From NCBI GenBank assembly GCA_030998225.1, contig JAPYXD010000711.1:1798001-1862000 (forward strand): 64,000 nucleotides of DNA, in the 5' to 3' direction. The DNA comes from Diplolepis rosae (lineage: Eukaryota; Arthropoda; Insecta; Hymenoptera; Diplolepididae). The notes under the pieces were generated by a model. The model had not been told where the DNA came from and searched no databases. It saw nothing but the letters and a program-made list of their open reading frames with translations. Below, one piece after another: positions 57,594-64,000 of the stretch; the first letter of the stretch is position 1; every line of letters begins with the position of its first letter. Both the position numbers and the translations under genes were made by a program.

Positions 57594-58429
57594 TAATTCG
57601 CAAGAGATTGACGCGTCTAATCTGGACCAGATTCGATTTTCGGATATACCTAGACCAAGTCCATGTAAAAACGTTATTCTTCTAAAAATCGTATATAAAT
57701 GATTAATTTTATTATTCATAAATAAATAATGAATTTTGAATAATAATTTTCTAATTACACTGGTCTGATCAGGTACAGATTGGAAACTGACCAGACCGTC
57801 TTCAGTAGACTGTCTTGATACGGCCCCATTGTGACTTCAGATTGTCACGAAATTTTTCTCAACGGGTAGTAACATAATTATATGTTTATTAGTATTAATC
57901 GATAATTCAACAAAAATATGTTATTAATAATGAATTATCATTATAAATATATTTATACCAATAATTAATTAGTAATAATCTATTGTTAAGTAATTATTAA
58001 TTAATACATGAGATAGCCTGAAGATATTTATCCGAATTTAGCGTTTTTGAGTAGCTAGCAGGGTGAAAGTTAAGTTCAAAGAACCTGCGCTGTGCGTATT
58101 TCCAGTAATGCTTCTGATTATGTCAAAAATGGCCTAAAACGGTATATTTGACTTTTTAAACCCGTTTTTCAAAAAATATGATGTGATGGAACCTTTTGTG
58201 ACTTCGGATTCACAATCTATAGAATGAAAAACCTATCAAAATGACCTTGCATTGTAGCGTCAGTGAAATTATTGTTGTACAGTGTAATGGGCCAAAATAT
58301 GTTTCCAACATGTTCCGATAACGCAATCTATTGACGGCAACAGCGTTTTCAGCCCCCTTTAAAAAAAATACGGTCCAAACACTCCTCCAGACCAAAAAGT
58401 GCATCAAGCAGCAATACGAGTAGAATTTA
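57594..58429. other. Noncoding AT-rich spacer
   Basis: Nothing recognised. ATTAATAATT-type low complexity lies at 57900-58010. Confidence 0.4.
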
Positions 58430-58785
58430 ATAGTATATTATGTACCTAGGCGCATAATGAGGGTTATTACGCGATGAACGACAATGCTCGCAGGAGATCG
58501 AAGCCGAGGCGCGATCAGCCGAATTGTGTCCATTGGCACATATTCTATTTCATGTGCAGTATGTTGTAATAGAGTATGCGCATTTCAAATGTACAAGGCT
58601 TTGTCAGTAGAGTGCTACGCTGTTCGAAGAAGAAGAAGAATACGAAGAAGATTACGCTCCGCTGTATCGTAATAGGCGCATGTGCAGTTCAATTTTTACA
58701 TTACATTCCTCTGTATCGTAATATACAACATCACGCTGCTCTCAACTGTAGCGTAAAAACGAGTTTACGCGCCGGAGGCACATAA
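58430..58785 (+). mobile_element. MITE (TTATGTGCC family), complete-ended copy
   Basis: From ATAGTATATTATGTACCTAG to CGCCGGAGGCACATAA. It has the left half of the GC-rich stem (GCTCGCAGGAGATCGAAGCC) but lacks the right half. GAAGAAGAAGAATACGAAG repeats lie inside, as in the 33 kb copies. Confidence 0.8.
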
Positions 58786-61700
58786 AGGCTTTTTAACAAT
58801 CACTTTTGGATTTTCTGGAGCCAGAATGCTCTACTTTATCCACCAAATTTTGAATAGCTGTCTCAGATTGACGATTATAACGACCAAAAACATCTGAAGT
58901 TTTGTGGTATTTTAATCATTTCTATGCATTTTTCAATTGAAATTAAAAACATTGTAATAAATTGTAGACCTTTTACTTGCCATATGCTAAAAAAAACAAA
59001 GAGAAAATTGTCATCACATCCAATATTTCAACTATTAAAAAACGAAGTTCCTGCTGAAATGCCCTATGCACATATAAATATAAACTCGAATTGCATTTAT
59101 TGTGACATAATTATGATTCTTATATGCGTAAGGAATTCTTTTTCTTCAATCCTTAAAAACTTTACGTTCGTTCTATAAAAGTTAGTTCTTAAAGTACTAG
59201 TTCATAAGTAGCTCCAAGTTATAGGTGAAATATATTTTCCAATGAAAATTTCACGCGGGTCAATTTGCATAGTTCTATGACATTATCACCCCCAGTTTTG
59301 AAGTCCGTCAACTAAAGTATTTTATAAGCTAGTAAAAATAGAAAAAACATCTATAATGAGTTTTGAAATTGAACCAATATAACAGTTAGTGTCAATCGAA
59401 GTTTCTGAGTAGAATGAGGAATGAACAAGGTAAGTCTGGAAAGGTCTTTAGAGCAGATGACACGTTCGCCTTCGTGCGATAAGAAAATGGGGACTGTAAC
59501 ACTATTCGCGAAGATGCCCGCATTACGAAATACGATGGAACTCCAGCAATCATCTTTACGATGCTGGGATACAGTCTTAAGCGTTATATGTACCTAGCAT
59601 ACCGAGAACAATCCCTTTAGCTTCAGTCTGCAACAACTTTAATTAAATGTTTGTCGTTACGCTGACGACATTGCTGCTGGATTCATAAGCTTTCTAGACT
59701 TTCCACTGTAGCACCGATCTGTTGATAACGCAAAACACAATTTCGGAGAAAGTTTATGTTACTCCACCTGCTATTATTGCGGTTAGGTTTCTTGTGAATT
59801 ATTATCATTTCCGACAGCGACTTAAATACAAAATTATGAGAAGCGTGATATAAATATTATAAAAGTGTATTTAAAGGTAAAAATGCAAAGTGGATGCTAT
59901 AAAAAATATTATGTAGTGTAATTCGCGGAAGTGTTACATATGACTGCTTTAATATATTATTAATGTTAAGTGGAAGATAAAACAAGTGACTGAAACCTTT
60001 TTATCTGAATCAAATAAAACAAATATGACACTGGGGCTTCAGTCTGCAAAACTCAATTTGTCAATTACATTCAATTTGTTTTTAATTTTGTGGGATCGTC
60101 TTGCCTCTTTCTTCTGCCTGAAAAAGCTGTTCTCAAATACAAGAAAAAGATCTTCGGGATTGAGCCATATAAGGGAGAGGATTTTGAAAAAATTGGACTT
60201 TAGTTTTAGTAGTAAGTGAAACTATATATTGGTTAGAAAGTTTTAAAAATTGTAACGATAGAATTCTTACCCTGAGGTAATGATCATCAATTTCGTAATT
60301 CAATGCATGGTAATCGATTTATGGAAATGATTTCGGGTTTCCAACATAGGTCAGACTAAATATTACAAATAGTCTGAACTTATAGCATTTATATTAATTG
60401 GAGTATCAATATAATTATCTGATCGTTTGGATGAACCTTTAATTAAAATAACAGAAAAGCACGTAGGTTTCTTTGTGTAAAATCAGTTGGCTTTGAGGGG
60501 ACCTTATGGTTGAGAGAGCCAAAAAAAGTATTTTTGTCGATTTCTGTAGTGTCAGATAAATAAAACACAGAGTAATGGTCTTTTGCATATATTTTCTAAA
60601 ATGTCCAAACTTAAAAAAAAAAATTTTAATTGAAATGTTACAAAATGGTGACGTTATGTAGGATTTAATGAAGCGGATCGCCACGGGACAGTCTAATTGG
60701 CAGGCGTGATATCGTCCGAAGTTTGCATCTGAAACAGTAAAATGAAACAGTTTCTCAATCAGTAGCACTTTCTACTGTAGATGAAACAACAATAAAAAAC
60801 TTAAAATAAAACGAAAATTCACCAATTTTGTCATAGTTTAAAGTGAAAAGTTAAATTTAAAAAATAATTTTGTTGTTTTTAATGTCTTTAGTACAATAAA
60901 AATAAGAATAGTTTTCAATATTCTACAAAAAGCAGTTTAGTTTAGGAATTGGTTGAATAGTTTTTTCTCAACCTCGCCCGCCAACTTCCTGAACATGTTT
61001 TCGAGAAACCGCGCATTTTAGTTTATGAGGAAGAAAAAATCAATAAATGGGCAACTTACAGTGATGAAATTTTACTCAACTACACCAGGTCCATACATTA
61101 ATCTACACACACTTTTTACCGAAAAAACATCAGAACAACCCACAAAAAAATAACATAGCAGGGAAATCGCCTAGACGTTCCGAGAAAGGTGAGATACTTG
61201 TCGGAACCATACCGCCCACGCGTCCCGCTCGCTACCGCTTCGGTCGCGCTGGTTCCAGGTGCTGTATCTTTTGAACTACTAGAAATTGGTCATTAAAACT
61301 TTGGGAGAATCTTCTCCAACAATGTGCCTATTGATAATAATGAACAAAAGATCGATTATTTTGACCATCTCACGCATGAGGTTGCCTCATGTAAACAAGG
61401 GAGGATAGACGCACGAAAAGGAAAAGTGGAGTATATGCTGGCTTCGCGATCTATAGTAAAGCACATCAAGAAAAAGGCAAATGGCAGAGAGCTGTAGTGG
61501 CGTACTGTGCATGAGTGTACGCGTGATTGATATCTCTCCTTCTTCCTCTCTCTTACGTTCTTCCTTACTCTTTCATTCTTTTATTGCACGCATCGTAACG
61601 TCTTTACGAGATCCCTTCATATTTCCCACGTTATACCATGCGTTTTTCAAGTTTTTAGAATCATAGACATTGCCTTTACAGAATTCAAACAGAATGCTGA

Positions 61701-61899
61701 TATGTGGATGCGATGAAAGGCATTAATTATAGAATAAATCACTTAGTCATAATAATATCGCTATTAAGTTTATATTTAACGTACTCACTGCGAAGAATAG
61801 CTATTACTGATTATAATAGCTATTATTCGAACAAAGTGATACTTTGGTGATACAATAACCACGCATAAAAGAGAAAAAAATTTTCTTAGCTTTCTTTAT
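58786..61899. other. Long noncoding stretch
   Basis: Mostly AT-rich. A frame at 59416-59622 with one internal TAA (MRNEQGKSGKVFRADDTFAF) looks mildly coding-like but is unrecognised. A hairpin of AATAGCTATTA arms sits near 61797-61826. Nothing else is supported. Confidence 0.4.
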
Positions 61900-62330
61900 T
61901 GTGAATTTGAATAATTGGATTGCAACCATTTTTTCAGAATAAAATTTCAAGGCTTTGTGGTCAGTCCTGGTGATGATTATTCCACCGATAACGTATGAGC
62001 AAAATTTCTACAGGGCCCATTCTGCCACTAACACCTCCATTTTCAGTCGTTTAATATGCCAGTTCAGCGCCCTTCAAGGTACAGCTGCCATGAATAATGG
62101 AACATGGATTTCCATGTCCATCAAGTTGTAAAAGAAGAGCACTCAATGCCACGTCGCTAGCACCAGTTTGCGAATATAAAGATTTTTTAATTTATGGATA
62201 ATTCAGTAAAACTGAATCATAAAACATTGTTTTTATGTCCTTGAAAGCTCGATTCAATTCTTTATTCCATGACTATTTGATTCCTTTCGTAGTAGCTCCA
62301 AAAGTGGAACTATTTTCGCAGAGGGGTTCA
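61900..62330 (-). pseudogene. Ty3/gypsy pol fragment: end of reverse transcriptase and RNase H
   Basis: The minus frame reads SWNKELNRAFKDIKTMF, VLLNYP, SQTGASDVALSALLLQLDG, then GAELAY. In another frame it continues RTDHKALKF. This is the reverse-transcriptase to RNase H junction of gypsy-type pol. RNase H degrades the RNA template. The RNase H motif normally reads TDAS, but here the Asp is Gly. Stops and a frameshift occur. The main reverse transcriptase is deleted, and gag lies directly to the right. Confidence 0.8.
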
Positions 62331-62389
62331 TTTGACATGGCACATCAGTTATTGGCCTGATGCAAGTATCATAATCGCGCACCTGGTTT

Positions 62390-63300
62390 GCAACAAGATG
62401 GCCTATAACGGCAAAGTTACGCCATTCATAGCGAGGCGTATTATTTGAAAAAGGATGAGAATTGTTGGCGTAATATTGGCTATTAAAATCAGCCTCACAA
62501 TTATGATCATAATTCCGTATACATTAGGATGAGTAGACCTGCTTAATCGAAAGTATCAAGCAGTGCTATTAAATTTTTATAAGTTTTAGCATTTCTGATA
62601 ATGACGGAAGTTCTAACATCATCATTGAAGTGTCTTGACAATTTTGACACAATTTCGGTTTCTGTGGTGGTGGAATTAAATCCATGGTAATATTAATAAT
62701 TTTGATTGCGTATTCAATTCTGGATAAATTTCCATCAGAAATGTGTCTTTTAAATTGTATTTCAGAGGTAATCTGGAAACACACATTTTCATTCCAGTAC
62801 TTTTTAATACAGTAAAACCTCATTTATCGGGACACTCATTTATCGGGATCTTCAATTATCGGGATCTCGCAACATCATTTATCGGGACATTTTGTTTCTC
62901 CTCCAGCCACCACTCCATGTACATAGTGACATGAAGTGGGGTAAGATGAAAGCGTGGTGGGACTCCCACCATGAGACTGAAGGTGGTAGTGGGGAGCCCC
63001 TCGAAATCCCGATAAACGAGGTGTTTACATTTCAAAGGCGTCCCGACAAATGAGGTTTTACTGTACATTTTTCTCTAAAGGAACGCCCATTTTCATGCTC
63101 TGATGAGACTAATTCCCACCACTCTCTTGCTATTCCCTCTGAAGAAGCAAAAACTATATAATTAAAGTAATCAGTATTTAAATCTATGGTGCTAATATAG
63201 CGTTCAAAATCGATCAAAAAGCGCATGGGCCTTTCGTGCTTGTGCCCTGAGAATTTTGGCATCGGATATTTATTTGACCAAGGTGGAACTGACAAAGAAC
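62390..63300 (-). pseudogene. Ty3/gypsy-type gag, interrupted by a pogo-type MITE
   Basis: The minus strand reads KYPMPKFSGHKHERPMRFL, DFERYISTIDLN and GIAREWWELV, the capsid of an insect gypsy-like Gag. It reaches SFREK at about 63066, where the MITE 62810-63063 sits. Beyond it the capsid resumes as KYWNENVCFQITSEIQFKRH and GNLSRIEYAIKI to about 62570, with a further C-terminal scrap at 62390-62520 (NNSHPFSNNTPRYEWRNF). If the MITE and one TA are ignored, the frame is continuous. Confidence 0.8.
62810..63063. mobile_element. Pogo/Tigger-type MITE (254 bp) inside gag
   Basis: Termini CAGTAAAACCTCATTTATCG and its complement, with TA at 62808-62809 and 63064-63065. TTTATCGGGACAC-like units repeat near the left end. 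It is a relative of the element at 3801-4566, with GGGA where that one has GCAA. Confidence 0.9.
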
Positions 63301-63540
63301 CACCCAGGTTTCTCTGTAATACACATTGTAATCCTGTATTTTATTCATAATTCATTGAACTTTCCATTCTATTTACTAACAAATAAGTAAGTCCCTCAAT
63401 CTGTATATTAGTGTGTAATTTTAAATCTGATATTTTTTTGAATTTTTCGTCACTTTTTCGATTACTTTACATTGATTATGTGCCACGCTTTTAATATTTA
63501 CCACACGTAGAGTCACTTTTCTCCCTTCGTGTGAAAGTAT
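63301..63540. other. Gag upstream region, noncoding
   Basis: This should hold the leader of the gypsy-like element. A primer-binding site or LTR edge was not identified. Confidence 0.3.
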
Positions 63541-63542
63541 TA

Positions 63543-63860
63543 GGTGCGCAACTAAGTCCCCTCTGTTTTTTTTTAATGAAAATGGAATTTTATTGTGAAA
63601 AAATGGTCACAAATGAATCATTCAGAGTACTGCCCATCGTTAGCTACAACTTTTGCCCATCTTTCTGGTAGAGCTCAAATACCGTTACGGTAAAAATTTA
63701 CATCCTTTGAGGCTATTCACGAATCAAGCCATTGATCGATGTCTTCATGTGAGCGGAACTCCTGATCAGTCAGACCATGTGCCATCGACCGGAACAAGTA
63801 ATAATCGGACAGCGCAATATCTGGAGAATACGACGGGTGGGGTAGGACTTGTTACATCCC
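63543..63860 (-). pseudogene. Mariner transposase C-terminal remnant (third lineage)
   Basis: The minus frame reads SPDIALSDYYLFRSMAHGL with the third catalytic Asp, then FRSHEDIDQWLDS, a TGA, NFYRNGI, a TGA, LPERWAKVVANDGQYSE and TGA. The terminal sequence GGTGCGCAACTAAGTCCCCT begins at 63543 beside a TA. Homology ends near 63860, so only the last quarter of the element is left. Confidence 0.8.
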
Positions 63861-64000
63861 AGTAACTTTTAAAGTTTTATATTACCCCTGTGCAAGGGCA
63901 ACGCGCCAAACACCGAGGATAACAAGGAAGATATAATTCAAGTATAAGAGTGTTCCTATGATAAATTATCATATGGACCGGGTAGCTGTGCGCATGAGGT

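Overview
This window reads as AT-rich, transposon-packed intergenic DNA from an insect. The evidence is GT-AG introns, several mariner lineages, R1- and Jockey-clade LINEs, Ty3/gypsy gag and pol fragments, a CACTA transposase, a pogo-type MITE family and many fold-back repeats. The mix would suit a hymenopteran, but nothing in the sequence fixes the species. There is no rRNA gene, recognisable tRNA, CRISPR array or bacterial operon. Almost every coding region is a broken transposable element.

Layout. 1-2.5 kb: a gag pseudogene (minus) and a 0.9 kb inverted repeat. 3.06-4.57 kb: a truncated mariner and a 766 bp pogo-type MITE. 5.15-7.29 kb: an R1-clade LINE that lost its reverse transcriptase. 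8.1-8.7 kb: two putative host exons on the minus strand, beside a complete but mutated mariner (8.71-9.99 kb). 10.1-10.5 kb: a gag zinc-knuckle fragment next to an LTR edge. 11.4-16.4 kb: a CACTA transposase gene with phase-0 introns and two palindromes in its first visible intron. 17.85-22.65 kb: CCAAT-box tandem repeats, then a near full-length Jockey-clade LINE in 13 bp direct repeats. 22.9-23.8 kb: minisatellites. 24.2-28.7 kb: inverted repeats built from a recurrent hairpin motif, enclosing a gag pseudogene. 29.1-34.1 kb: a MITE split by a 3.8 kb palindromic element that itself contains further MITEs. 34-36 kb: unrecognised coding-like pieces. 36.0-37.7 kb: two DNA transposon fragments.

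37.7-41.7 kb: an R1-clade LINE with a nearly open reverse transcriptase but no endonuclease. 42.8-44.1 kb: a composite fold-back MITE. 45.0-45.7 kb: a Tc1/mariner deletion derivative. 48.3-48.9 kb: a putative exon and a 121 bp tandem repeat. 49.5-54.1 kb: two R1 pieces head to tail, the 3' half of one followed by the 5' half of another. 55.0-57.6 kb: a CACTA fragment, a Tc1/mariner remnant and an internally deleted mariner. 58.4 kb: another MITE. 61.9-63.3 kb: a gypsy gag/RNase H fragment interrupted by a pogo-type MITE. 63.5-63.9 kb: a last mariner end.

No pathway is encoded. The interest lies in nested insertions, which give relative ages, in modular repeats, in possible exons, and in one recurrent hairpin motif whose stems differ in sequence but stay paired.
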